Source: Diplolepis rosae
Lineage: Eukaryota > Arthropoda > Insecta > Hymenoptera > Diplolepididae
NCBI GenBank assembly: GCA_030998225.1
Contig: JAPYXD010000700.1
Coordinates: 186,001 to 250,000, forward strand
Direction of reading: 5' to 3'
DNA: 64,000 nucleotides
In this document: one piece after another, positions 11,719 through 24,996 of the stretch
Layout: every line of letters begins with the position of its first letter
How positions within the stretch are numbered: position 1 is the stretch's first letter
Program-made: the position numbers and the translations under genes
The notes under the pieces: generated by a model
Database searches by the model: none
What the model was told of the DNA's origin: nothing
The model's input: only the letters and a program-made list of their open reading frames with translations

Positions 11719-13924
11719 ATGCAGAGTCTCTGACTCAGCGCGTTATCGCGTAATATATCTTCACAATTGTTTAAAAATTTTATTTTTCGGGTTTTCGCGA
11801 TTTCAGGACCAGTATTTGCATTATGGAATTGCTCTACTATAAATACAATACTTTTCAAAAAGTATTTCTAACAAAGATTTTTAAGCATATATCTTATAGG
11901 TCAAATAAAAAAATCCAGAGTATCTTATTCTTCGCGTTATCGCGTAATTATGATTGGTAATTACATTACGGGAGTGATGTTCACTACAAATACAATACTT
12001 TTGAAAAAGTATTTCTAACAAAGATTTTTACGCATATATCTTATGGGTCAAATTAAAATATCAAGAGTATCTTATTCTTCGCGTTATCGCGTAATTATGA
12101 TTGGTAATTACATTACGGGCGTGATGTTCACTGAAAATACAATACTTTTGAAATTGTATTTCTAACAAAGAATTTTATGCATATATCTTATATGTCAAAT
12201 AAAAAAATCCAGAGTATCTTATTCTTCGCGTTATCGCGTAATTATGATTGGTAATTACATTACGGGAGTGATGTTCACTACAAATACAATACTTTTGAAA
12301 AAGTATTCTCAACTAATTTTTTTTAAGCATATATCTTACACGTCAATTCAAAATATCTCAAAAATTGTTTAAAAATTTTATTTTTCGGGTTTTCGCGGTT
12401 TCAGGATCAGTATTTGCATTATGGAATTGCTCTACTGTAAATAAAACACTTTTGAAAAAGTATTTCTAACAAAGATTTTTACGCATATATCTTATAGGTC
12501 AAATTAAAATATCCAGAGAATCTTAATCTTCGCGTTATAGCGTAATTATGATTGGTAATTACATTAAGGGCGTGATGTTCACTAAAGATACAATACCTTT
12601 GTAAAAGTATTGTCAAATAAGCTTTTTACGCATATATCTCACATGTCAATTTAAAATATCTTAAAAATTCTTAAAAATTTTATTTTTCGGGTTTTCGCGA
12701 TTTCAGTACCAGTATTTGCATTATGGAATTGGTCTACTATAAATACAATACTTTTCAAAAAGTATTTCTAACAAAGATTTTTACGCATATATCTTATAGG
12801 TCAAATTAAAATATCAAGAGAATCTTATTCTTCGCGTTATCGCGTAATTATGATTGCTAATTACATTACGGGCGTGATGTTCACTATAAATACAATACTT
12901 TTCAAAAAGTATTTCTAACAAAGATTTTTACGCATATATCTTATAGGTCAAATTAAAATATCAAGAGAATCTTATTCTTCGCGTTATCGCGTAATTATGA
13001 TTGGTAATTACATTACGGGCGTGATGTTCACTATAAATACAATACTTTTCAAAAAGTATTTCTAACAAAGATTTTTACGCATATATCTTATAGGTCAAAT
13101 TAAAATATCAAGAGAATCTTATTCTTCGCGTTATCGCGTAATTATGATTGGTAATTACATTACGGGCGTGATGTTCACTAAAAATACAATACTTTTGAAA
13201 AAGTATTTCTAACAAAGATTTTTACGCATATATCTTATAGGTCAAATTAAAATATCAAGAGTTTCTTATTCTTCGCGTTATCGCGTAATTATGATTGGTA
13301 ATTACATTACGGGAGTGATGTTCACTATAAATACAATACTTTTGAAAAAGTATTTCTAACAAAGATTTTTATGCATATATCTTATAGGTCAAATTAAAAA
13401 ATGCAGAGTATCTTATTCTTCGCGTTATCGCGTAATTATGATTGGTAATTACATTACGGGAGTGATGTTCACTACAAATACAATACTTTTGAAAAAGTAT
13501 TCTCAACTAAGTTTTTTACGCATATATCTCACATGTCAATTCAAAATATCTTAAAAATTGTTTAAAAATTTTATTTTTCGGGTTTTCGCGGTTTCAGGAT
13601 CAGTATTTGCATTATGGAATTGCACTACCATAAATAAAACACTTTTTGAAAAATTATTTCTAACAAAGATTTTTATGCATATATCTTATAGGTCAAATTA
13701 AAAAATCCAGAGAATCTTAATCTTCGCGTTATAGCGTAATTATGATTGGTAATTACATTAAGGGCGTGATGTTCACTAAACATACAATACCTTTGTAAAA
13801 GTATTGTCAAATAAGCTTTTTACGCATATATCTCACATGTCAATTTAAAATATCTTAAAAATTCTTAAAAATCTTTATTTTCCGTGTTTTCTCGGTTTCA
13901 GTATCAGTATTTGCATTATGGAAT

Positions 13925-13952
13925 TGCTCTAATATTAGAGCATTAAATTAAT

Positions 13953-13998
<46 letters not shown>
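13925..13998 (+). repeat. T unit 4: palindrome plus ~39-nt TA tract
   Basis: The palindrome is at 13925-13942, followed by the TTAAATTAATT subtype spacer and a TA run at about 13960-13998. The truncated-N to truncated-G junction follows. It is the counterpart of T unit 7 in the 3.84-kb duplication. Confidence 0.92.
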
Positions 13999-14001
<3 letters not shown>

Positions 14002-14421
14002 TAAAAAATGCAGAGTATCTTACTCATCGCGTTATCGCGTAAAATATCTTAACAATTGTTTAAAAATTTTATTTTTCGGGTTTTCGCGATTTCAGGACCA
14101 GTATTTGCATTATGGAATTGCTCTACTATAAATACAATACTTTTCAAAAAGTATTTCTAACAAAGATTTTTACGCATATATCTTATAGGTCAAATTAAAA
14201 AATCCAGAGAATCTTAATCTTCGCGTTATAGCGTAATTATGATTGGTAATTACATTAAGGGCGTGATGTTCACTAAACATACAATACGTTTGTAAAAGTA
14301 TTGTCAAATAAGCTTTTTACGCATATATCTCACATGTCAATTTAAAATATCTTAAAAATTCTTAAAAATCTTTATTTTCCGTGTTTTCTCGGTTTCAGTA
14401 TCAGTATTTGCATTATGGAAT

Positions 14422-14449
14422 TGCTCTAATATTAGAGCATTAAATTAAT

Positions 14450-14483
<34 letters not shown>
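14422..14483 (+). repeat. T unit 5: palindrome plus ~27-nt TA tract
   Basis: The palindrome is at 14422-14439 with the TTAAATTAATT spacer; the TA run is at about 14457-14483. The truncated-N to truncated-G junction follows. It is the counterpart of T unit 8 in the duplication, which has the same tract length. Confidence 0.92.
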
Positions 14484-14486
<3 letters not shown>

Positions 14487-15952
14487 TAAAAAATGCAGAG
14501 TATCTTACTCATCGCGTTATCGCGTAAAATATCTTAACAATTGTTTAAAAATTTTATTTTTCGGGTTTTCGCGATTTCAGGACCAGTATTTGCATTATGG
14601 AATTGCTCTACTATAAATACAATACTTTTCAAAAAGTATTTCTAACAAAGATTTTTAAGCATATATCTTATAGGTCAAATAAAAAAATCCAGAGTATCTT
14701 ATTCTTCGCGTTATCGCGTAATTATGATTGGTAATTACATTACGGGAGTGATGTTCACTACAAATACAATACTTTTGAAAAAGTATTTCTAACAAAGATT
14801 TTTACGCATATATCTTATGGGTCAAATTAAAATATCAAGAGTATCTTATTCTTCGCGTTATCGCGTAATTATGATTGGTAATTACATTACGGGCGTGATG
14901 TTCACTAAAAATACAATACTTTTGAAAAAGTATTTCTAACAAAGAATTTTATGCATATATCTTATAGGTCAAATAAAAAAATCCAGAGTATCTTATTCTT
15001 CGCGTTATCGCGTAATTATGATTGGTAATTACATTACGGGAGTGATGTTCACTACAAATACAATACTTTTGAAAAAGTATTCTCAACTAAGTTTTTTACG
15101 CATATATCTTACACGTCAATTCAAAATATCTCAAAAATTGTTTAAAAATTTTATTTTTCGGGTTTTCGCGGTTTCAGGATCAGTATTTGCATTATGGAAT
15201 TGCTCTACTGTAAATAAAACACTTTTGAAAAAGTATTTCTAACAAAGATTTTTACGCATATATCTTATAGGTCAAATTAAAATATCCAGAGAATCTTAAT
15301 CTTCGCGTTATAGCGTAATTATGATTGGTAATTACATTAAGGGCGTGATGTTCACTAAAGATACAATACCTTTGTAAAAGTATTGTCAAATAAGCTTTTT
15401 ACGCATATATCTCACATGTCAATTTAAAATATCTTAAAAATTCTTAAAAATTTTATTTTTCGGGTTTTCGCGATTTCAGTACCAGTATTTGCATTATGGA
15501 ATTGGTCTACTATAAATACAATACTTTTCAAAAAGTATTTCTAACAAAGATTTTTACGCATATATCTTATAGGTCAAATTAAAATATCAAGAGAATCTTA
15601 TTCTTCGCGTTATCGCGTAATTATGATTGCTAATTACATTACGGGCGTGATGTTCACTATAAATACAATACTTTTCAAAAAGTATTTCTAACAAAGATTT
15701 TTACGCATATATCTTATAGGTCAAATTAGAATATCAAGAGAATCTTATTCTTCGCGTTATCGCGTAATTATGATTGGTAATTACATTACGGGTGTGATGT
15801 TCACTAAAAATACAATACGTTTGTAAAAGTATTGACAAATAAGCTTTTTACGCATATATCTCACATGTCAATTTAAAATATCTTAAAAATTCTTAAAAAT
15901 TTTTATTTTCCGTGTTTTCTCGGTTTCAGTATCAGTATTTGCATTATGGAAT

Positions 15953-16001
15953 TGCTCTAATATTAGAGCATTATATTAATTATATAAATATATATATACA
16001 T
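15953..16001 (+). repeat. T unit 6: palindrome plus short interrupted TA tract
   Basis: The palindrome is at 15953-15970 with the TTATATTAATT spacer. The TA run is only 11 nt (about 15988-15998) and ends in the interruption ACATAAATT. The same short interrupted form occurs in T units 9 and 10, marking common descent. Confidence 0.92.
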
Positions 16002-17765
16002 AAATTAAAAAATGCAGAGTATCTTACTCATCGCGTTATCGCGTAAAATATCTTAACAATTGTTTAAAAATTTTATTTTTCGGGTTTTCGCGATTTCAGG
16101 ACCAGTATTTGCATTATGGAATTGCTCTACTATAAATACAATACTTTTCAAAAAGTATTTCTAACAAAGATTTTTACGCATATATCTTATAGGTCAAATA
16201 AAAAAATCCAGAGTATCTTATTCTTCGCGTTATCGCGTAATTATGATTGGTAATTACATTACGGGAGTGATGTTCACTACAAATACAATACTTTTGTAAA
16301 AGTATTTCTAACAAAGATTTTTACGCATATATCTTATGGGTCAAATTAAAATATCAAGAGTATCTTATTCTTCGCGTTATCGCGTAATTATGATTGGTAA
16401 TTACATTACGGGAGTGATGTTCACTATAAATACAATACTTTTGAAAAAGTATTGTCAAATAAGCTTTTTACGCATATATCTCACATGTCAATTTAAAATA
16501 TCTTAAAAATTCTTAAAAATTTTATTTTTCGGGTTTTCGCGATTTCAGTACCAGTATTTGCATTATGGAATTGGTCTACTATAAATACAATACTTTTCAA
16601 AAAGTATTTCTAACAAAGATTTTTACGCATATATCTTATAGGTCAAATTAAAATATCAAGAGAATCTTATTCTTCGCGTTATCGCGTAATTATGATTGCT
16701 AATTACATTACGGGCGTGATGTTCACTATAAATACAATACTTTTCAAAAAGTATTTCTAACAAAGATTTTTACGCATATATCTTATAGGTCAAATTAAAA
16801 TATCAAGAGAATCTTATTCTTCGCGTTATCGCGTAATTATGATTGGTAATTACATTACGGGCGTGATGTTCACTATAAATACAATACTTTTCAAAAAGTA
16901 TTTCTAACAAAGATTTTTACGCATATATCTTATAGGTCAAATTAAAATATCAAGAGAATCTTATTCTTCGCGTTATCGCGTAATTATGATTGGTAATTAC
17001 ATTACGGGCGTGATGTTCACTAAAAATACAATACTTTTGAAAAAGTATTTCTAACAAAGATTTTTACGCATATATCTTATAGGTCAAATTAAAATATCAA
17101 GTGTTTCTTATTCTTCGCGTTATCGCGTAATTATGATTGGTAATTACATTACGGGAGTGATGTTCACTATAAATACAATACTTTTGAAAAAGTATTTCTA
17201 ACAAAGATTTTTATGCATATATCTTATAGGTCAAATTAAAAAATGCAGAGTATCTTATTCTTCGCGTTATCGCGTAATTATGATTGGTAATTACATTACG
17301 GGAGTGATGTTCACTACAAATACAATACTTTTGAAAAAGTATTCTCAACTAAGTTTTTTACGCATATATCTCACATGTCAATTCAAAATATCTTAAAAAT
17401 TGTTTAAAAATTTTATTTTTCGGGTTTTCGCGGTTTCAGGATCAGTATTTGCATTATGGAATTGCACTACCATAAATAAAACACTTTTGAAAAATTATTT
17501 CTAACAAAGATTTTTAAGCATATACCTTATAGGTCAAATTAAAAAATCCAGAGAATCTTAATCTTCGCGTTATAGCCTAATTATGATTGGTAATTACATT
17601 AAGGGCGTGATGTTCACTAAACATACAATACCTTTGTAAAAGTATTGTCAAATAAGCTTTTTACGCATATATCCCACATGTCAATTTAAAATATCTTAAA
17701 AATTCTTAAAAATCTTTATTTTCCGTGATTTCTCGGTTTCAGTATCAGTATTTGCATTATGGAAT

Positions 17766-17793
17766 TGCTCTAATATTAGAGCATTAAATTAAT

Positions 17794-17837
<44 letters not shown>
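17766..17837 (+). repeat. T unit 7: palindrome plus ~37-nt TA tract
   Basis: The palindrome is at 17766-17783 and the TA run at about 17801-17837, followed by AAAATTAAAAAATGC. The upstream G has the private form CCGTGATTTCTCGG, shared with T unit 12. It corresponds to T unit 4. Confidence 0.92.
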
Positions 17838-17842
<5 letters not shown>

Positions 17843-18262
17843 TAAAAAATGCAGAGTATCTTACTCTTCGCGTTATCGCGTAAAATATCTTAACAATTGT
17901 TTAAAAATTTTATTTTTCGGGTTTTCGCGATTTCAGGACCAGTATTTGCATTATGGAATTGCTCTACTATAAATACAATACTTTTCAAAAAGTATTTCTA
18001 ACAAAGATTTTTACGCATATATCTTATAGGTCAAATTAAAAAATCCAGAGAATCTTAATCTTCGCGTTATAGCGTAATTATGATTGGTAATTACATTAAG
18101 GGCGTGATGTTCACTAAACATACAATACCTTTGTAAAAGTATTGTCAAATAAGCTTTTTACGCATATATCTCACATGTCAATTTAAAATATCTTAAAAAT
18201 TCTTAAAAATCTTTATTTTCCGTGTTTTCTCGGTTTCAGTATCAGTATTTGCATTATGGAAT

Positions 18263-18290
18263 TGCTCTAATATTAGAGCATTAAATTAAT

Positions 18291-18324
<34 letters not shown>
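18263..18324 (+). repeat. T unit 8: palindrome plus ~27-nt TA tract
   Basis: The palindrome is at 18263-18280 with the TTAAATTAATT spacer; the TA run is at about 18298-18324. The typical truncated-N to truncated-G junction follows. It corresponds to T unit 5. Confidence 0.92.
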
Positions 18325-18327
<3 letters not shown>

Positions 18328-19793
18328 TAAAAAATGCAGAGTATCTTACTCATCGCGTTATCGCGTAAAATATCTTAACAATTGTTTAAAAATTTTATTT
18401 TTCGGGTTTTCGCGATTTCAGGACCAGTATTTGCATTATGGAATTGCTCTACTATAAATACAATACTTTTCAAAAAGTATTTCTAACAAAGATTTTTAAG
18501 CATATATCTTATAGGTCAAATAAAAAAATCCAGAGTATCTTATTCTTCGCGTTATCGCGTAATTATGATTGGTAATTACATTACGGGAGTGATGTTCACT
18601 ACAAATACAATACTTTTGAAAAAGTATTTCTAACAAAGATTTTTACGCATATATCTTATGGGTCAAATTAAAATATCAAGAGTATCTTATTCTTCGCGTT
18701 ATCGCGTAATTATGATTGGTAATTACATTACGGGCGTGATGTTCACTAAAAATACAATACTTTTGAAAAAGTATTTCTAACAAAGAATTTTATGCATATA
18801 TCTTATAGGTCAAATAAAAAAATCCAGAGTATCTTATTCTTCGCGTTATCGCGTAATTATGATTGGTAATTACATTACGGGAGTGATGTTCACTACAAAT
18901 ACAATACTTTTGAAAAAGTATTCTCAACTAAGTTTTTTACGCATATATCTTACACGTCAATTCAAAATATCTCAAAAATTGTTTAAAAATTTTATTTTTC
19001 GGGTTTTCGCGGTTTCAGGATCAGTATTTGCATTATGGAATTGCTCTACTGTAAATAAAACACTTTTGAAAAAGTATTTCTAACAAAGATTTTTACGCAT
19101 ATATCTTATAGGTCAAATTAAAATATCCAGAGAATCTTAATCTTCGCGTTATAGCGTAATTATGATTGGTAATTACATTAAGGGCGTGATGTTCACTAAA
19201 GATACAATACCTTTGTAAAAGTATTGTCAAATAAGCTTTTTACGCATATATCTCACATGTCAATTTAAAATATCTTAAAAATTCTTAAAAATTTTATTTT
19301 TCGGGTTTTCGCGATTTCAGTACCAGTATTTGCATTATGGAATTGGTCTACTATAAATACAATACTTTTCAAAAAGTATTTCTAACAAAGATTTTTACGC
19401 ATATATCTTATAGGTCAAATTAAAATATCAAGAGAATCTTATTCTTCGCGTTATCGCGTAATTATGATTGCTAATTACATTACGGGCGTGATGTTCACTA
19501 TAAATACAATACTTTTCAAAAAGTATTTCTAACAAAGATTTTTACGCATATATCTTATAGGTCAAATTAAAATATCAAGAGAATCTTATTCTTCGCGTTA
19601 TCGCGTAATTATGATTGGTAATTACATTACGGGCGTGATGTTCACTAAAAATACAATACCTTTGTAAAAGTATTGTCAAATAAGCTTTTTACGCATATAT
19701 CTCACATGTCAATTTAAAATATCTTAAAAATTCTTAAAAATCTTTATTTTCCGTGTTTTCTCGGTTTCAGTATCAGTATTTGCATTATGGAAT

Positions 19794-19842
19794 TGCTCTA
19801 ATATTAGAGCATTATATTAATTATATAAATATATATATACAT
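19794..19842 (+). repeat. T unit 9: palindrome plus short interrupted TA tract
   Basis: The palindrome is at 19794-19811. The TA run is 11 nt (about 19829-19839) and ends in ACATAAATT, as in T units 6 and 10. The following box carries AAGATTTGTACGC and TATAAGTC, changes shared with the sequence after T unit 13. Confidence 0.92.
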
Positions 19843-21529
19843 AAATTAAAAAATGCAGAGTATCTTACTCATCGCGTTATCGCGTAAAATATCTTAACAA
19901 TTGTTTAAAAATTTTATTTTTCGGGTTTTCGCGATTTCAGGACCAGTATTTGCATTATGGAATTGCTCTACTATAAATACAATACTTTTCAAAAAGTATT
20001 TCTAACAAAGATTTGTACGCATATATCTTATAAGTCAAATAAAAAAATCCAGAGTATCTTATTCTTCGCGTTATCGCGTAATTATGATTGGTAATTACAT
20101 TACGGGAGTGATGTTCACTACAAATACAATACTTTTGTAAAAGTATTTCTAACAAAGATTTTTACGCATATATCTTATGGGTCAAATTAAAATATCAAGA
20201 GTATCTTATTCTTCGCGTTATCGCGTAATTATGATTGGTAATTACATTACGGGAGTGATGTTCACTATAAATACAATACTTTTGAAAAAGTATTTCTAAC
20301 AAAGATTTTTACGCATATATCTTATAGGTCAAATTAAAATATCAAGAGAATCTTATTCTTCGCGTTATCGCGTAATTATGATTGGTAATTACATTACGGG
20401 CGTGATGTTCACTAAAAATACAATACTTTTGAAAAAGTATTTCTAACAAAGATTTTTACGCATATATCTTATAGGTCAAATTAAAATATCAAGAGTATCT
20501 TATTCTTCGCGTTATCGCGTAATTATGATTGGTAATTACATTACGGGCGTGATGTTCACTATAAATACAATACTTTTGAAAAAGTATTTCTAACAAAGAT
20601 TTTTACGCATATATCTTATAGGTCAAATTAAAATATCAAGAGTATCTTATTCTTCGCGTTATCGCGTAATTATGATTGGTAATTACATTACGGGAGTGAT
20701 GTTCACTATAAATAAAATACTCTTGAAAAAGTATTTCTAACAAAGATTTTTACGCATATATCTTATATGTCAAATTTAAATATCCAGAGAATCTTAATCT
20801 TCGCGTTATAGCGTAATTATGATTGGTAATTACATTAAGGGCGTGATGTTCACTAAAGATACAATACCTTTGTAAAAGTATTGTCAAATAAGCTTTTTAC
20901 GCATATATCTCACATGTCAATTTAAAATATCTTAAAAATTCTTAAAAATTTTATTTTTCGGGTTTTCGCGATTTCAGTACCAGTATTTGCATTATGGAAT
21001 TGGTCTACTATAAATACAATACTTTTCAAAAAGTATTTCTAACAAAGATTTTTACGCATATATCTTATAGGTCAAATTAAAATATCAAGAGAATCTTATT
21101 CTTCGCGTTATCGCGTAATTATGATTGCTAATTACATTACGGGCGTGATGTTCACTATAAATACAATACTTTTCAAAAAGTATTTCTAACAAAGATTTTT
21201 ACGCATATATCTTATAGGTCAAATTAAAATATCAAGAGAATCTTATTCTTCGCGTTATCGCGTAATTATGATTGGTAATTACATTACGGGCGTGATGTTC
21301 ACTATAAATACAATACTTTTGAAAAAGTATTTCTAACAAAGATTTTTACGCATATATCTTATAGGTCAAATTAAAATATCAAGAGAATCTTATTCTTCGC
21401 GTTATCGCGTAATTATGATTGGTAATTACATTACGGGCGTGATGTTCACTAAAAATACAATACTTTTGAAAAAGTATTTCTAACAAAGATTTTTACGCAT
21501 ATATCTTATAGGTCAAATTAAAATATCAA

Positions 21530-22950
21530 GAGTATCTTATTCTTCGCGTTATCGCGTAATTATGATTGGTAATTACATTACGGGAGTGATGTTCACTACA
21601 AATACAATACTTTTGAAAAAGTATTCTCAACTAAGTTTTTTACGCATATATCTCACATGTCAATTCAAAATATCTTAAAAATTGTTTAAAAATTTTATTT
21701 TTCGGGTTTTCGCGGTTTCAGGATCAGTATTTGCATTATGGAATTGCACTACCATAAATAAAACACTTTTGAAAAATTATTTCTAACAAAGATTTTTAAG
21801 CATATACCTTATAGGTCAAATTAAAATATCAAGAGAATCTTATTCTTCGCGTTATCGCGTAATTATGATTGGTAATTACATTACGGGAGTGATGTTCACT
21901 ATAAATACAATACTTTTGAAAAAGTATTTCTAACAAAGATTTTTATGCATATATCTTATAGGTCAAATTAAAAAATGCAGAGTATCTTATTCTTCGCGTT
22001 ATCGCGTAATTATGATTGGTAATTACATTACGGGAGTGATGTTCACTATAAATACAATACTTTTGAAAAAGTATTTCTAACAAAGATTTTTATGCATATA
22101 TCTTATAGGTCAAATTAAAAAATGCAGAGTATCTTATTCTTCGCGTTATCGCGTAATTATGATTGGTAATTACATTACGGGAGTGATGTTCACTACAAAT
22201 ACAATACTTTTGAAAAAATATTCTCAACTAAGTTTTTTACGCATATATCTTACATGTCAATTCAAAATATCTCAAAAATTGTTTAAAAATTTTATTTTCC
22301 GTGTTTTCTCGGTTTCAGTATCAGTATTTGCATTATGGAATTGCTCTAATATTAGAGCATTATATTAATTATATAAATATATATATACATAAATTAAAAA
22401 ATGCAGAGTATCTTACTCATCGCGTTATCGCGTAAAATATCTTAACAATTGTTTAAAAATTTTATTTTTCGGGTTTTCGCGATTTCAGGACCAGTATTTG
22501 CATTATGGAATTGCTCTACTATAAATACAATACTTTTCAAAAAGTATTTCTAACAAAGATTTTTACGCATATATCTTATAGGTCAAATTAAAATATCAAG
22601 AGAATCTTATTCTTCGCGTTATCGCGTAATTATGATTGGTAATTACATTACGGGCGTGATGTTCACTATAAATACAATACATTTCAAAAAGTATTTCTAA
22701 CAAAGATTTTTACGCATATATCTTATAGGTCAAATTAAAATATCAAGAGTATCTTATTCTTCGCGTTATCGCGTAATTATGATTGGTAATTACATTACGG
22801 GCGTGATGTTCACTAAAAATACAATACTTTTGAAAAAGTATTTCTAACAAAGAATTTTATGCATATATCTTATAGGTCAAATAAAAAAATCCAGAGTATC
22901 TTATTCTTCGCGTTATCGCGTAATTATGATTGGTAATTACATTACGGGAG
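21530..22950 (+). repeat. Dispersed segment S, copy 2
   Basis: This is near-identical to 8090-9520 at a fixed 13,440-bp offset up to its T unit. The match ends near 22950, where this copy continues with ATAAATAAAATACTCTTG and copy 1 with ACAAATACAATACTTTTG. Confidence 0.85.
22342..22390 (+). repeat. T unit 10: palindrome plus short interrupted TA tract
   Basis: The palindrome is at 22342-22359. The TA run is 11 nt (about 22377-22387) with the ACATAAATT ending. Its flanks match those of T unit 2 at an offset of 13,440 bp, although T unit 2 has a 25-nt uninterrupted tract, so tract and flanks have been reshuffled. Confidence 0.92.
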
Positions 22951-23549
22951 TGATGTTCACTATAAATAAAATACTCTTGAAAAAGTATTGTCAACTAAGT
23001 TTTTTACGCATATATCTTATAGGTCAAATTAAAATATCAAGAGTATCTTATTCTTCGCGTTATCGCGTAATTATGATTGGTAATTACATTACGGGCGTGA
23101 TGTTCACTATAAATACAATACTTTTCAAAAAGTATTTCTAACAAAGATTTTTACGCATATATCTTATAGGTCAAATTAAAATATCAAGAGAATCTTATTC
23201 TTCGCGTTATCGCGTAATTATGATTGGTAATTACATTACGGGAGTGATGTTCACTATAAATACAATACTTTTGAAAAAGTATTTCTAACAAAGATTTTTA
23301 TGCATATATCTTATAGGTCAAATTAAAAAATGCAGAGTATCTTATTCTTCGCGTTATCGCGTAATTATGATTGGTAATTACATTACGGGAGTGATGTTCA
23401 CTACAAATACAATACTTTTGAAAAAGTATTCTCAACTAAGCTTTTTACGCATATATCTCACATGTCAATTTAAAATATCTTAAAAATTGTTTAAAAATTT
23501 TATTTTTCGGGTTTTCGCGGTTTCAGGATCAGTATTTGCATTATGGAAT

Positions 23550-23572
23550 TGCTCTAATATTAGAGCATTATA

Positions 23573-23647
<75 letters not shown>
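23550..23647 (+). repeat. T unit 11: longest TA tract (~70 nt), recombinant flank
   Basis: The palindrome is at 23550-23567 and a 70-nt pure TA run at about 23578-23647, with no AAA interruption at its start. The upstream G is the ordinary TTTCGGGTTTTCGCGG type with CTCAACTAAGC, not the CCGTGTTTTCTCGG type seen before other T copies. This suggests exchange just upstream of the palindrome. Confidence 0.92.
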
Positions 23648-23650
<3 letters not shown>

Positions 23651-24511
23651 TAAAAAATGCAGAGTATCTTACTCATCGCGTTATCGCGTAAAATATCTTA
23701 ACAATTGTTTAAAAATTTTATTTTTCGGGTTTTCGCGATTTCAGGACCAGTATTTGCATTATGGAATTGCTCTACTATAAATACAATACTTTTCAAAAAG
23801 TATTTCTAACAAAGATTTTTACGCATATATCTTATAGGTCAAATTAAAATATCAAGAGAATCTTATTCTTCGCGTTATCGCGTAATTATGATTGGTAATT
23901 ACATTACGGGCGTGATGTTCACTATAAATACAATACTTTTCAAAAAGTATTTCTAACAAAGATTTTTACGCATATATCTTATAGGTCAAATTAAAATATC
24001 AATAGAATCTTATTCTTCGCGTTATCGCGTAATTATGATTGGTAATTACATTACGGGCGTGATGTTCACTAAAAATACAATACTTTTGAAAAAGTATTTC
24101 TAACAAAGATTTTTACGCATATATCTTATAGGTCAAATTAAAATATCAAGAGAATCTTATTCTTCGCGTTATCGCGTAATTATGATTGGTAATTACATTA
24201 CGGGAGTGATGTTCACTATAAATACAATACTTTTGAAAAAGTATTTCTAACAAAGATTTTTATGCATATATCTTATAGGTCAAATTAAAATATCCAGAGA
24301 ATCTTATTCTTCGCGTTATCGCGTAATTATGATTGGTAATTACATTACGGGCGTGATGTTCACTAAAAATACAATACCTTTGTAAAAGTATTGTCAAATA
24401 AGCTTTTTACGCATATATCTCACATGTCAATTTAAAATATCTTAAAAATTCTTAAAAATCTTTATTTTCCGTGATTTCTCGGTTTCAGTATCAGTATTTG
24501 CATTATGGAAT

Positions 24512-24539
24512 TGCTCTAATATTAGAGCATTAAATTAAT

Positions 24540-24573
<34 letters not shown>
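24512..24573 (+). repeat. T unit 12: palindrome plus ~27-nt TA tract
   Basis: The palindrome is at 24512-24529 with the TTAAATTAATT spacer; the TA run is at about 24547-24573. The upstream G has CCGTGATTTCTCGG, as in T unit 7. The typical deletion junction follows. Confidence 0.92.
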
Positions 24574-24576
<3 letters not shown>

Positions 24577-24996
24577 TAAAAAATGCAGAGTATCTTACTC
24601 ATCGCGTTATCGCGTAAAATATCTTAACAATTGTTTAAAAATTTTATTTTTCGGGTTTTCGCGATTTCAGGGCCAGTATTTGCATTATGGAATTGCTCTA
24701 CTATAAATACAATACTTTTCAAAAAGTATTTCTAACAAAGATTTTTACGCATATATCTTATAGGTCAAATTAAAAAATCCAGAGAATCTTAATCTTCGCG
24801 TTATAGCGTAATTATGATTGGTAATTACATTAAGGGCGTGATGTTCACTAAACATACAATACCTTTGTAAAAGTATTGTCAAATAAGCTTTTTACGCATA
24901 TATCTCACATGTCAATTTAAAATATCTTAAAAATTCTTAAAAATCTTTATTTTCCGTGTTTTCTCGGTTTCAGTATCAGTATTTGCATTATGGAAT

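Larger units (their letters stand above)
12610..16450 (+). repeat. 3.84-kb tandem duplication, copy 1
   Basis: The segment repeats immediately downstream at an offset of 3841-3842 bp. Anchors: TTTCTTATTC variants at 13261 and 17103, T units 4/5/6 against 7/8/9, and the box with CTTTTGTAAA at 16291 against 20132. TA tract lengths are 39/27/11 here and 37/27/11 in copy 2. Differences include AATACGTTTG at about 15.82 kb against AATACCTTTG in copy 2. Confidence 0.9.
16451..20291 (+). repeat. 3.84-kb tandem duplication, copy 2
   Basis: This is the second copy of the 12.61-16.45 kb segment. At its end the register changes: where copy 1 passed into GTATTGTCAAATAAGC, this copy continues with a run of extra N monomers to about 20.87 kb before the same GTATTGTCAAATAAGC sequence resumes. 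Confidence 0.9.

Noticed and set aside
11585..11842. Open frame of 85 codons with a long IYIYIY stretch
   Set aside because: The repeat of isoleucine and tyrosine is simply the translated (TA)n tract of T unit 3, flanked by satellite sequence.
19955..20155. Minus-strand open frames at 19955-20155, 25164-25364 and 49248-49466
   Set aside because: These are the reverse strand of ordinary satellite monomers. The first two are identical because they lie in duplicated segments. Nothing suggests a gene.
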